The translations under genes were made by a program, and so were the position numbers. A stretch of DNA of 64,000 nucleotides from Edaphochlamys debaryana (taxonomy: Eukaryota; Chlorophyta; Chlorophyceae; Chlamydomonadales): the NCBI GenBank assembly GCA_016858145.1, contig JAEHOE010000018.1, positions 558,001 through 622,000 of the forward strand, in the 5' to 3' direction. This document shows, piece by piece, positions 11,648-24,200 of this stretch. The notes under the pieces were generated by a model. It was given only the letters and a program-made list of their open reading frames with translations. It was not told the origin of the DNA and made no database searches. Numbering within the stretch: the first letter of the stretch is position 1; the number at the start of each line of letters is the position of its first letter.

Positions 11648-14600
11648 ATGGAGCGTCGCTCAAAGGTGCTGAACGCTCTTCCTTTTGTCGTGGACTCGTG
11701 GACGCCGGTCGGGCCGCATGCCGGCAAACCGCATTTCCTGACGCACTGCCACCAGGCAAGAAAGCCAAGCCCCAGCGAGCGAAAAGTAGAGCCGATCGAC
11801 ATGACAACCAGGCCGACTGCGCTCGTGCCCCACCCACGCCCACATTCCCCCGCCCTCCCCCGCGGCGCGCAGGACCACTACGACGGCCTACAGCACTGCG
11901 CAGCCAACGTCTACTGCACCGACCTCACCCTTGAGCTGCTCTATATTCGCCTGCCGGAAGCTGAGGCCGCGGGCAACCGCTTCCACACTCTGCGCATCGG
12001 TCCAGAGCACACTCTGGAACTGTCGTACGGCGGCATCGATTTCTCCGTCACGGCTCTGGATGCGGGCCACTGCCCGGGCAGCGTTATGCTGCTCTTCCGG
12101 GGGCCCTGGGGCAACGTGCTTCACACGGGAGACGCCAGGTGGGGCAAGAAGCCAAGAACCTGAGTGTGGAGGCAGGAGCGCTGGAGTGCCGGATACGCAC
12201 CCCTCATCGTGCATGCATGTGCGGCCCGGCCCGGCCATCGTGGTTGGCCAAAGATACCTACGAGCTGTGACTCTGAGCCCTTGATACCGGGTTGCTCTAC
12301 CCTGGCGGTGACTGGTGTGTCTCGCGTTCCTCTCATGATCTCGCAGACTGAGTCCCGAGGTGGTTGCAAGCGTGCAACGCGTGCTGGGCCGCCTGCCTCC
12401 GGAGGGTTGCGATGATGACGAGGAGGAGGACGGGGCTCACGACAGCGAAGATGAGGAGGCCGGCTGCAGGGGCTGGGCCGGGACCGGGGCGGCGCGGTGG
12501 CAGGGGCGGGGCGAGGACCTGGACTTCCTGTACGCAGACTGCACCTTCGCCGACCTGCCCCTGGTGGGTGGGGCCCCCCTTGGGGCCTGGGCCTGAGACT
12601 GAGAGGCTGACTGAGAGGCTTCACTCCCGTGCCCCACATCTAACGCTGCCGGGGGCGCCCTTGGGAGGGGTGCTACGCGTTGACCATGCTAGGGGGCAAC
12701 CTCCGTGGGCTGCGTTTCAATGCCTATTCCCCGTGGACTGCCACCCCCACCAGGACTTCCCCAGCCGCGAGGAGGCGGTGCGGCAGGCGGAGGCCGCCAT
12801 CCGGGCCGCGGGGCCCCTGCACCGCGTGTTCCTGGCCTCCGACCTCCTCGGCACTGAGGCGCTGGTGGCCATGGTGGACCGCGCCTTTGGGCAGCCGCTG
12901 TACGTGCCGCCGCCGGAGAAGTGGCGCGAGGTGCGGGGGCGGGAAGGCCGCAGGGCTTGGGTTGCGACTTGCGAGGGCCGGGCCCGCGGGTGGTTTGGGG
13001 TCTGGGGGTGTGTAGGGGCGCATGGTGCAGATGTGGGGGTTGTGACTGTGCAGGGGCGGTGGGCGCGTGCGTCAACGCAGCCGACGGTGAGCGCCCAAGC
13101 CCGTGCACGTGCGCGTGCGCAGTACGGCTTTGACAATGCGGACAAGGTACGGCGGCGGCGCGCCGAGATCGCCAGGCTGGTCCCCTCGCTGCGCCTCTCC
13201 GACGACCCCGCCTGCGTCTTCCACCTATGCGGCGTGCGCGACTTCCGCAACCGCGGACTGGCGCGCAGCGGCAGCAGCGGAGGTGGCGGCAGCGGGGCCC
13301 GGGCCAAGTCGAGGTCCGCTTCGCCGGCGCGTGGCGGCGACGGCGGCGCGGAGGAGCTGCCGCCGGTGGTGGCGGAGGCGTGCGGGGCAGGCAGCGGCGG
13401 AGGCGGACGGTGCATGTTCCTACGCGGATCGACGCAGGTGCGTGTGGAAGGACGCAAGGATGCGGGCGCTGACGCTGAGGCATGTGGCGCCTGATTAAGT
13501 GGACCAGCAGAACCCCGCAATCCTCTGCACATACAACGAAGGCTTCAGGCTGAGGATTGACAAAAACCGTTTCCTCTCTTCTTGGTGCCCAGATCTTTGC
13601 AAAGCGCATCCGCGACGGCTACGCTCGGTGCGTGTGGGCGAGGGGGTTCCGCCCGGGCCCGGGCGTAAAGATTCCACCTACTGAGGCAAACCAGACCCCT
13701 CCAACACGGCCTTAGCTGCCGTATCCAGTAGCAGGCAATAGGTATTCCGCTCCCACCGCCCCGGCAAGCCCAAACGCCCACCCCCCTCCACTCTTTCCAC
13801 CACCCTCCCCTCCATCCACACGACACCCCGCAGCCCCTCCGAGCGCCTGTCGGTCCGCGGCGCTGCGCCCGCGCCCTCCGCCGCCATGGCCGACCGGGCC
13901 GTGCACTACGTCCTCTTCGCACTGCACTCGAGTCGCTCCGAGCTGGCGGCGGCGCTGGCGGCGCTGCGGCCCCGCGCCATGGCCCCCATCACCGCCGACA
14001 TGGCCGGCTGCGTGTCCAGCGTGGTGCTGGAGCTGGCGGCGGGCAGGGGCGAGCGGGCGGAGGTGGTGCTCGACGGCATGCGGCGGGCGTGCCGGGAGGC
14101 GGCGGCACGGGCGGCCTCGGTGGCGGCGGTGACGAAGGCGGAGGAGGGTGAGACTGTGGAGGAGGAGGAGGAGCTGGGAAGGGAGGAGGACGGGGGCTGG
14201 GAGGTTGGGGCGCGGGCGGCGGGGTGTGGGGTGTGGGCTGGGGCGCCAGGAGGGGAGGAGGAGGAAGCGACTTGGGAGGCGGGGCTGGAGGGCGTGCGCG
14301 TGGCGGCGGAGTGGGGGCGGTGGGGCGGGGCCATCAGCTGCTTGCCCACAGATCCAGGGTGCAGCTCCATTGCAGGAGACGAGGGCGAGGAGGGGGAGGG
14401 GTACATGGGGGAAGAGGAGAGGGAGGAGTGGCTGGCGGGATGCGGCTCGCCGCCGGCATCCCCGCCCCTGCCCGACTGGCGGCACCTCGACGAGGAGCCG
14501 CCGCCACCGCGGCCGCCCGCGTCGGGGCTACAGCTGCCGCTGCCGCCGCTACCACCCAAGCCGGTCCAGGCAGCTACACTGGCGGCGGCGGCCGCGGCGG

Positions 14601-15844
14601 CGACCCGTGGCCTCGACCCAACGGGGCCGGGTCGGGGCGCACCAGCGCCCCCCACCCCCCACCGTCTCTGCGGAAGGCGCCGGCCGCGCGTCGCCCTGCT
14701 GTCGGGGCTCCTGGGTCTACCGCCACCGCCGCCGCCGGTGCTGCCGTCGCCGCCTGCCACGGGCCAGGCGTTCGGGGCCTCAGCGGCTGGCGGCGGCGCC
14801 ACGCTCTGGCCTTGGTCGGGCAGCCAGCGGCCCGCCCACACCGGCGGGACGCAGCGCGGCCCTGTGCTCGGCTCCAGCCAGGGGCCTGCCGCCACCCTGA
14901 GCAGGGGCGCTGCCGCCAGCGGCGGAGGTGGGGTGCCGCGAGCGCGACGGCACCTGCCCACGGTCGGCTTTCTCAGCGGGCTGCGGGGACCGCTGGCGGC
15001 GGCCAGGGCCGGTCGTGGAGCTGCCGCAGCCGCCGCCACGGCCAACACCGCCGCATGTTTGGGCGTTGCCTGTGAGTCGCCGGCCTTGGAGGCCCTGGTG
15101 CCCTTGACTGCGAAGGCCGTGGTGCTGGGGGCCCCGGTGACGGCGGGACGGCATGCGTCCGCGTGCTCAGGCACAGGCGCGGCGGCAGCCCTTCTGGTCC
15201 ACGCGGGTCCACGCACGGAGCAGCCGCGGCGATCACCACTCGGGGCGACGCAGCCCGCCTCGAGCCCCCGGCAGGGCCCCGCACCGGCGGGCAGTCGCTC
15301 GCCTCGAGGCTGCGGCAGGGAGAACCAGGCCCCGCGCGGGTCCCCCGGCGCCCTCTCCAAGCAGGGCCCCCTCTGCCCCGCGTCCCCAAGGCCGCCCCTC
15401 AGCGGCTGCGTTGGCGCCACCCCCCCGCTCGGAAGCAGCACCGCGGGACTGGCGGCTGGCGTCAGCCCTCACCAGGTTCCGAACTGCGCCAAGGAGGGCG
15501 GGAGCTGGGCGAAGCGCTCCGGGGCGGAGCCTGTGGGCCCCGGCAACCTCGCCATGGCGTCGGCTCAGGGGCTGCCGGTAGCAGCAGCTACAGCTCCGCC
15601 CTCACGAGTGCTTCACGAGCGGGAGCGTGGAGTACGCGCTGGCGTGGGCGCGAGCATTGGGCCGAGTGGGGATCCACAATGCGTGTGGCCGGCGGCGGGG
15701 TCACAGGCCTGGCCCGGCCAGCCGCTGGGAGGTGTGGCGGTGAGTCAGGACGCTGCTCGGAGGGCGGCCAAACGGGCCCGCATGGGTGGCAGCATTCTGG
15801 CGGCGCTGCTGGCATCCAGCAGCGATGAGGAGGCGGGGTCCTGA
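11648..15844 (+). CDS. SNM1: SNM1/Apollo-type (DCLRE1 family) metallo-beta-lactamase DNA-repair nuclease
   Basis: Seven exons (11648-11755, 11873-12138, 12347-12563, 12754-12930, 13123-13437, 13593-13627, 13834-15844) give about 1,042 residues. The start resembles Apollo/SNM1B (ALPFVVDSWTP before the metal site). The metallo-beta-lactamase motifs are the HxHxDH metal site LTHCHQDHYDGL, LDAGHCPGSVMLLF and HTGDAR. FPSREEAVRQ and LFALHSSRSEL belong to the SNM1-specific beta-CASP/DRMBL region. The family consists of 5'-3' exonucleases acting in interstrand crosslink repair and telomere maintenance, presumably in the nucleus here. The C-terminal 550 or so residues are low-complexity (acidic, Pro, Ala, Gly) and end in SILAALLASSSDEEAGS. 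I read them as one open exon, but undetected introns are possible. Intron 1 has a GC donor (CAG|GCAAGA), required to keep the HxHxDH motif intact. Confidence 0.88.
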
Positions 15845-16930
15845 GGCAGGGCTCTGGGGGCTGGGGGATAGCGGCTGGACGAAGCCGGACGATGGAGACC
15901 AGGAGGCTTCTGCGGGCTGGACGCCACGCAGACGGGCCCCGGTGTGGAAGGCGTGCAAGGGGCTGGTGGACAGCGGGGCCTGGCCTTACGGCGGGGTTGC
16001 TGCGAGGGGAGAACGGCAACCGGCTGCTGCGTCGACCGCTGTAAGGGCAGACGGCACAGCTGAGCACAACGGCCTGGGCCGTGTGCATTTTCAAGGGCTG
16101 CTGCGGATCTGAGTGCAAACGCGTCTCTTGCTGTGTACTACGCGGGGGCTATGCCCTCTCCCGATGATAGGCTGGAGTGTCAGGAGTGACTTCAGCATGG
16201 ATGGCTCCGGCACCCCAGGACGGGTTCTCTCGCGTTGCGACAGCGCGCTCAGCTGCATCCCCCTTCGTCATCGTCCGGACTACGCTGCACGGCCCCTGCG
16301 AGCACAGAACCCCAGGACGGATTGCCCCTGAGCCCCATCACCGAAAACGCCGGTGGGACTGAGGAGTGGCCGGAGTAAACGGTCCTCAGACATCCATGGT
16401 CTTTAAACCCACTGCATACTGTGAATAGCGACACTCCCAGCACTGCGTCCCCCAACCACCTGCCCCACACCATTGCGACCGCATAGTAACACTTGCCCAC
16501 ACCATGCCCCCTCCCCTGTCCCCTCCCTGTTTCTCATTTCCCCTCCCCTAATGTCGTACAGCTTGTTAACGTGCTCGCATGCCGTCGTCTGGTGTCATAA
16601 CTGTAGCAGACCCTGGGCCTTGCATAGATTCCGAGGAAGCACTCCGCTGATCAGCCCCGGCCGCTTATTGCTGGTGTTGCCAGCCGCCCCCCCCCCCCAC
16701 GGCCCGCCTCCATTGCACCAGTGCACCTCCGAGTCTTCGAAAGCCGGTGTAACCGTGTTATCCGGGCCGCATATCGTGAATCATTCGAGTCAGACTACTG
16801 CCCATCCCAGCCTCAACACAATTACGTGCCGTCGCTGATGCGCACGGGTCTGCTATGTATAGAACGCGCTCCCCGGAAGCCCGGGAGCGCTTTCCGCTGT
16901 ACGGCGGTGTCCGCGTCATGCATCTCGCGT
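15845..16930. other. Intergenic between convergent SNM1 and GAPDH genes
   Basis: Both neighbours end here, so the stretch holds two 3' UTRs. A TGTAA, the polyadenylation signal of Chlamydomonas-type algae, occurs near 16038 after the SNM1 stop. A run of 11 C lies at 16687-16697. No gene is seen. Confidence 0.5.
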
Positions 16931-19900
16931 TCACATGCTCTTGGCCACGTGCTTGGCCAGGTCCACCATGCGGCAGCTGTAGCCGTACTCGTTGTCGTAC
17001 CTGCATGACATTCAGAATGCGTGGAATGCGACACAGTACAAGCACGCGCTGCAAAAGTGACAGGCCGTCGGGTACGAGGCAAAGGGTTGGCCCCAGCCTC
17101 GCTTCCTGATCGGCGGGAGGCAGCCCCCCTGGACTCACCACGCGTAGATCTTGACCATAGTCCCGTCGATGACCTGGGGACGCCCGTGTCCGCACCCGAG
17201 CCAGAAAGGCAGGGAGGAGGCAAGAAGGTGAGGAGGCATGAGCCGAGCGCACCCAGGCAGGAAGCACGCGTGGGGCGACGCAACGCTACCCCGGCGGTGG
17301 GGTGCAGTACCCAGGCCCCCGAGCCACGCCCGCAAAACCTCGCGCCGACACGCTCCTGCTTTCTGCGGCTGTTCACCCGCCTTGCCCAATCCACCCCGCC
17401 TCGCCCCCTCTGCCCCACCTGCGTGCAGGCCGCGTCCACGATGGAGCTGCGGGGGTCGTTCACGTAGTCCGTGCTGACCTGCAGCCCAGGGGCGCCGCGG
17501 TGGGGGCCGAGGGGGTCAAGCAGATTAAAATATGCCTCGGCAGCAGGTGTCTGCAGTGTGGCAGCAGGCCCGTGCTACGGGCCAGGCTCGCTCCCCCATG
17601 CCCCTTACTCCTGCGCAGCCGTTTTCCCAAACAACCCCTCTCCGCAGTGGCACCTCGTTTCAGCCTAGATGCTGTCCGCCCTCCCCACCAAACCCCGCGC
17701 CCCATCTACACCCCGCATGCTAGCTGCCTCACTGCACCGCACGCCTGCATACCTTGGGCACCTCGTCGAAGCCCAGGATGCCCTGCAGGTAGGTCTGGCT
17801 GGCCTCCTGCGATGATGCGTCGTGGAGAAGCGAGTCGCAGGCGAGGGCGTTAGGCGGGGTCCACGCACAAGCCCCACACGACGGGAGGGGTGGGCGTGCC
17901 ACGGTGCCACCCCCCCACAAGGCACAAGCACTGGCGCCAGGGCCGGCCCGCAGGCAGATGCCCCACACGCACGCAGCGGCCCCACCTTGAGCAGGCTGTT
18001 GACCTCCTCCTCGGTGGTGGCACGCTTCACGTCGAAGACGCAGTCCGTGATGGAGGCGTTAGTGAGCGGCACGCGCACCGCCAGGCCGTTCAGCTTGCCC
18101 TGTGGGGCAGAGCGGGGGTGAGGACAGGGCGGAGGAGAATGGTCGGAGGTAGGGGCAAGGGCACAAGGATAGGTGTCCGGGCTCGGCATGGGGGGAGAAG
18201 CGCGGGTTGCGAAGGCGGGGCTTCCGTACAGCGGAGCAAATGAGCAGAGGGAGGGCTCAAGGGCCGTGAGGCAGGCCTGTCTACGGCCACCCAATCAACC
18301 AGGCACACTTCCCTCAAGGCCCGGTAAGGCCCTCCCACCTTGAGCTCGGGGAAGATGAGGGCGATGGCGGTAGCGCTGCCGGTGGAGGTGGGCGCCAGGT
18401 TCACCAGGCCCGACCTGGGGGCAGAGGGAGGGTGTGCATGTGCGCGTCCCGCGTCAGCCAACCACACGCACAACGGAAACACTGGCGCTACCCCGCCGCC
18501 CGGGTGCCAGAAAGTCCATCCAGCGAGCGAGCGACTCAGCGGAGCCAGGGCGGGCTGTGGCCGCTGCTGTGACTCGCTGCAGCGCACCTGGCACGCCGCA
18601 GGTCGGCCTTCTTGGAGTTGGGTGCGTCCACGATCGTCTGAGGGGTGGGCGAACGGTAGTGGCGGGCAGGTGGCGTCACGCGCACAGCAATGTTCCAGCT
18701 GGCTTACTTTCTGTAGTTCCATACCTCCATAACGCCCCCGCCCCCGCCGGTGCCCGAGCCCCGCTGCAGTTGGCTGGCTCAATCCGCGTCGACAACCCTG
18801 CCTGCCAGGGGGCCTTGCCACGAGCTGACAGGATCCGCCCGTTCAGGAGGGCCTGGCCAGCTCGGCAGCGCACGACGTGCCGCGCACCTGCGTGTTGGTG
18901 AGGTTGTGGATGGTGGTGATGCAGCCACGCTCGATGCCTAGCTTCTCGTGGATGACCTGTGGGGCGCCAAAGCAGAAAGGCGAGGTGACGAGGGTGAGGA
19001 GACGCAAGGGCAGGTGCAGAGCCATATGCCAGGGCGCGTCCAGACGTCCCCGGACGTCCGGACCTAAGCCGCCCGCCCCGCCACAGCCCTAGCGGAGCCC
19101 CCGCGTGCAACCCCGCTACCGCTGGCGTTCCATGCATCGGCTCCCTCAGGCCTCCGTGCGGCTCCCTCCCCTCGGCTCTGCGCCTCATGGACCCGGCCCT
19201 CCCTGACTGCTGCTTCCCTGGCTGGTGCTTCAACGGGGCGCCTGGCCCCGTGCCAGCATGAAGGCTCCGCGCCGGCGCTGCGCCCCCACGAGGAGACCGC
19301 GGCGGTGGCCCGCACGTCCCTAACTTTACGAACCGGGTAACGGCCATTCAACAATCGTGTACCATACCCCGCACCCCTGCTCACCTTGACCACAGGCGCC
19401 AGGCAGTTGGTGGTGCAGGAGGCGGCGGTGACGATGTGGTCCTCAGCGGCGTTGTAAAGGTGCTGGAAGGGGGGGGCGCAGGGCAAGGGACGGCTGCGCG
19501 TTAGCGGCAGGCAGGGGAGGGAAGGGAGTGCAGGTATATGCGGTGCGAACGCGCTGAGGCGTGCGGCGGGCTTGCTCGCAGTGCGGTTGGCTATACAAAA
19601 GAGAACTTTGACGCCAAGCCAGGACACTCCTGTCCTCCTACCGACACCTCCCTCGTCCCTGGTCCCCCCTCCCCTCCGTGTGCCCCCGCCTCCCTGCCTT
19701 CCTTCCCTCCGACCGCTCCCGTCGATGCACGCAACCACCAACCACCAGTACGTGGAGCGCCCTCACTGCTGTACCGTACTTCCCTATCCCCTCCCCCTAA
19801 AACCCGCTCTGGCCTCACGTCGTTGCAGCCGACCACCACGTTGAGTACCGCCGGGGTGTCCTTGACGGGGGCCGACACCACCACCTTCTTGGCCTTGAGG

Positions 19901-20945
19901 TGGTCAAAGTAGGACGCGATCTTGGCGCGCGTCAGGAACACGCCCGTGCACTCGTACACCATGTCCACGGTGGTGCCCTCAGTCAGGGTGATCTGGGTCG
20001 GGGGTTGGGGTGGGAGTGAGGGATGAGAATAGGGGTGGTGTTAAGAGCACTAGAGAGCTAAGGAAGAGATAGAGCGGCAGGGAAAAGGGGTACGGGTTTC
20101 CGGCAGGGGCCAGGGCGCGGTGGTGGGCGCTTGGGGGCGGCGTCCAGGGTGGGAGGAAGGGTATGAGAGGAGGGTCGGGGTAGGGGTGAAGGCGCGGAGC
20201 AGTCACTGACGGGGTACCCGGCGGGGGAATGGGGGGCGGGCAGGCAAAGGGAACAGGCCGCGTGCGTGGGACGTGGGCATGGTGAGGGAGGTGAGCGTCC
20301 TGTGAAGCTGCTGGACGCCATTAGCGCTACACGTCATCGCGCCACGGCCAGGGCCCCTCCCCGGAGTGTCCACCCACCCCCTCGATGGTCTTGCAGTTGG
20401 TGTAGGGGATGCGGACCACACGGTCGCCCTCCTTGACCACGATGGTGCTGCCATCCACGCTCACGTCGGGGCCCCACGTGCCTGTGGCGCCATCGGGAAT
20501 GATGTTAGTGCAAGCATGCGAGGTGGAGCGCAGACGCTGCTCGTGGGAGGGAGGGCGGCCGGGCAAGGCCCTTTCCAACCACAAAACCCAACCCAACACA
20601 CCGTGCACCGAGTCGTACTTGATGAGGTAGGCCACCGACTCGATGGCGGTGATGTCGTTCAGGTGCACGAACTCGAAGACGTCGGGGCACGCCCTGCACG
20701 CGCCGGGCCGGGTTGGGGTCGCTCTCAGGATGGATTGTGTGTACTAGGCACGCTCGGCTGTCGAGTCCTGCCTCCGCCCAGGATGCATCGCAACTGCTAC
20801 ATACACAGCCGTCTGCCGTTGGGCCCAGATGCGCTACGCCTGGTCGGCGGCTGGCGATCGCAGGGCCGAAAGCTCACCAGGCGATGCGGAACGCCAGGCG
20901 ACCGATGCGGCCGCAGCCGTTGAGCACAACCTTAACGGGAGCCAT
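16931..20945 (-). CDS. NAD-type glyceraldehyde-3-phosphate dehydrogenase, resembling the ArsJ-associated type
   Basis: Thirteen exons on the minus strand encode 347 residues: 20945-20878, 20693-20602, 20481-20378, 19992-19819, 19462-19385, 18956-18888, 18637-18588, 18414-18339, 18099-17986, 17806-17753, 17478-17419, 17173-17139, 17000-16931. It starts [17 protein letters not shown], a Rossmann fold with no leader, so cytosolic. VHLND places Asp at the NAD-selecting position. The catalytic Cys lies in [14 protein letters not shown], His in [11 protein letters not shown] and Arg in [11 protein letters not shown]. It ends [19 protein letters not shown]. By my knowledge of the family, [32 protein letters not shown], the RRARSGLV stretch and [15 protein letters not shown] recall the bacterial GAPDH encoded beside arsJ. 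That enzyme uses arsenate to form 1-arseno-3-phosphoglycerate. It is transcribed divergently from PGK. A housekeeping glycolytic role is the alternative. Confidence 0.93.
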
Positions 20946-21283
20946 TGCTTAGCGTGTGCGATGCGCAAGCGACGAAGCGGCGAGCAAACTCGAGGCCACG
21001 GCGGGTCAAGGGTGTTGCACAAGGGTGGGCGGGACGCCGAACGCAGGGGAGGTAGACAGGTAGTGGTGATGGTCGATGAAGAGCAAGATTAAGAGTGCGT
21101 GCTTCTCACAAGTAAGACTCTGCGAAGCATGAAGAGCGGCATCTTACACTTTGATGCGCTAGGCGCCTAGCCCAGGCACGCGCTCGCGACAGCGTCGCGC
21201 CAGCCATCCGCACGTTACGTATCTCTTACCTGTGTACGCATACGACGTACCAGCGTGTCGACCTCGGCCGTGAAGAAGTCAGC
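20946..21283. promoter_or_regulatory. Bidirectional promoter between GAPDH (-) and PGK (+)
   Basis: Only 338 bases separate the two start codons, so both promoters and 5' UTRs must fit here. The region contains a 14-bp perfect palindrome at 21158-21171 and a stretch rich in TACG/GTAC steps (21215-21251). No TATA box is obvious. The arrangement suggests shared regulation of the two consecutive glycolytic steps. Confidence 0.6.
21158..21171. promoter_or_regulatory. 14-bp palindrome in the GAPDH/PGK divergent promoter
   Basis: GCTAGGCGCCTAGC reads identically on both strands. It lies about 115 bases from the PGK ATG and 215 from the GAPDH ATG, a plausible position for a dimeric regulator site. 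No binding protein is known from the sequence. Confidence 0.4.
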
Positions 21284-24200
21284 ATGGTCGCGGCCGATTC
21301 TCCCGAGCGGCCGCTGCCGGATGTCGTGCACGACCTGTTAGCGCCAGAGCTCGACGTACTAAACAAAAACGACCTGGGCGGGCGGCGCGTGCTGTGCCGT
21401 GTCGACTTCAACGTCCCGCTCAGCGGCGATGGCAAGACCGTGTCTGACGCCTCCCGCATCAACGCGGCGCTCCCCACCATCCGTGCGCTCCTGGACAAGG
21501 GCGCTCGTGTGGTGCTAGCCAGCCACTTCGGCCGCCCCGAGCCAAAGAAGCAAACGCGGGAGGAGATGGTGGCAGAGTTCAGCCTGAGGCCGGTGGCGGA
21601 GGTGCTGGCGGCAGAGCTGGGCGCCCAGGCCTTCCGGGGCCTGGCGCCGGACTGCGTGGGCCCCGAGGCGGAGGCGGCTGTTGCGGCGCTAAAGGACGGC
21701 CAGGTGAGCATGCTGCCACACGGACACACGCGGCGAGCCAGACAATGGCCGGGCTGCTGCCTCGCTCAGTGGCGGCGGCCGGGCCACCACCTACCCCCGG
21801 GTGCCGCGCCTCTCCCCCCGCCCGCACCTCCGGCGCCCCATACCTACCGTAACCCGCCATCCGCACCCGCACCTTGGACCCCTCCGCACATTCACACGCC
21901 CAGGCCGTGCTGCTGGAGAACACGCGATTCCACTCGGGCGACACCAAAAACGACCCCGCCTTCGCCGCCGCGCTGGCGGGGCTTTGCGACGTGTTCGTGA
22001 TGGACGCATTCGGCGTGGCGCACCGGGACCAGGCCAGCGTTACGGTGCGTTGTGCCTTTGGCGGTTGACGGTTGAGTGGTTGGCGGTTGGGTGGTTGGGT
22101 GGCGGTTATTGACAGTTGGTGGCGTGTGCGCGCAGGGCGTCGCGGCGCTGGTTGCCGAGGTGTATCCGGGGCCGCTGGTGCGGCGGGAGCTCAGGGAGAT
22201 GGCGGCGCGGCTGTACAACCCCGTCAGGTACGGGGAGAGGGGTACCAAAGAGTGGGATCTGGGGGACGTGGGGGTATCAGTGGAGGGGTGGCCCGGGCTG
22301 GAGCCGGTGTGCACGCCACGGGTGGCTCCGTCAGCTGTCGCCCCACAACCATGCGCCCCAGTGCACAGCCCGACCCTGTGCCCCCACGCCCGCAGGCCGC
22401 TGGGCGTGCTGCTGGGCGGTGCCAAGGTGAGCCCGGGAGCGCCATGCCTGCCTACGCATCGCCGCCAGACCCGCCCAATTCCCCGGCGGCTCGCTAACAG
22501 CCGCCCCTGGCTCTGTTCACCACCCCATTGCAGCCCACCTCCTTCACCTCCCCCTACCCCGCTCCCACCCCCTCCCCACCCCAGGTGGCGGACAAGATCG
22601 GGGTGGTGTCGGCGCTGGTGGAGCTGGCTGACGTGGTGGCCATCGGAGGGCGCATGGCCTTCACCATGCTGGCGGCGCGGGGGGTGTCGGTGGGGAGCAC
22701 GCAGGTGGAGGCGGACTGGCTCGAGGTGAGGAGGGGGGCGCTGGGGACCGCGGGGAGAGGGTGCAGGGGAGAGGCTGCGGGGGGCCTGGACGAGGAGGCA
22801 AGGGAGGGAGGCAAGGGAGGGAGCGACGGCGGAAGCGGTAACGGAAGCAGGGCGGGCGCCAAGCCTCGCCGCTGCCTTTGCATTGGCCCCAGTGTGCGCC
22901 CCGCCCCGCCCACTGCCATGTGCCACCCCTTTCCCCGCCCCCCAGCCCTGCCGAGCCACCATGGCTAGGGCCGCGGAGCGGGGCTGCCGCCTGCTGCTGC
23001 CCAGCGACGTGCTGTGGTCGAGCTCTCTGGCGGGGCCGGTGGACACGGGTGTCCAGGTGCGGGAGGAGGAGGGGAAACGGGGAGGGGGGAAATGGCGGGG
23101 GTAGCGGGGGGGCAAGAGAGGGCGGAGGGCGAGCGCCTGGCGGAACGGAGGGGCAGCTGCTTGCCTGCCCTCACGGCCTGCCCTGCGCCCACAGGTGCTG
23201 ACGCTCGACTGCTGCACGGAGGAGGCGCCCTGCATCCCGGCGGGTGAGGGACGGGGTTTAGGTTAGCGTGCTCCTGGGGTGCTCAAGCCTGGGCACCAGG
23301 CCGACGGCGTGCGAGCGCCGAGCTCTCCGCCCCATGCCCCTGCCTTCCCACCCACCGAGTCCCGCCCCATCCCTTGTGCTGCCGCCCGTGACTCCTCCTC
23401 CCGCCAAGGCCGCTACGGAGTGGACATCGGCCCCGAGACGCAGGCCGCGTTCGCTGAGGCGCTGCTGGGCTGCAAGACGCTCTTCTGGAACGGACCCATG
23501 GGTGAGGGCTGCTGCGGGTGGGGGCGGCCGGGGGTGGGAGGGGGCCCCCATCACAGCAGCCAAACACAGTCGGCCCGCTGGGCGGTGCCTGAGCGCTGCC
23601 GGGCAACGGAAGGAAGACGGCCCGCACCGGCTGCCGCAAGCGGCCCCGCCCACGCCTTGACTCCTCCCCCTGCCCTTCCCCCTTCGGTCCTGGGTCTGTT
23701 TCCCGACAGGCAAGTTCGAGGTGCCCGAGTTCGCCCAGGGGACGCTTGCCATGGCGCGGGCCATGGACGAGGCCTCTGGGAGCGGTGCGGTCACCGTCAT
23801 CGGGGGTGCGTGCGCGTGCCTGCGTCGGCCGGGGCCGGGGCCAGGGTGGTGGGGGGCATGTTGCGGTGGGGCGGATACGGCACACCTCCTACCCCGGCTC
23901 ACAACCCTGCGCTCTATGTGCAGTCGCGCTTGCCCTTGCCCAGCCGCGCTTGTTCCCAACCTCTGTCTCTTTCATCACGTGCTGATTCGTCCGGCCGTGC
24001 ATGTGCGCATGCAGGCGGCGACTCGGTGGCGGCGGTGACGGCGGCGGGGCTTGACGGACGCATCACGCACATCTCCACGGGCGGGGGCGCGGCGCTGGAG
24101 CTGGTGGAGGGCAAGGGCATGCCGGGGCTGAGGGCGCTGCTGCGGGGCCGGGAGGCGCCCGAGGGAGCCGCGACTGCTGCGCCCAGCGCGTGCACAGCGG

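Noticed and set aside
13906..15441. Minus-strand frame (511 codons) opposite SNM1's last exon
   Set aside because: Low-complexity shadow with no motif; the plus frame continues from the DRMBL segment.
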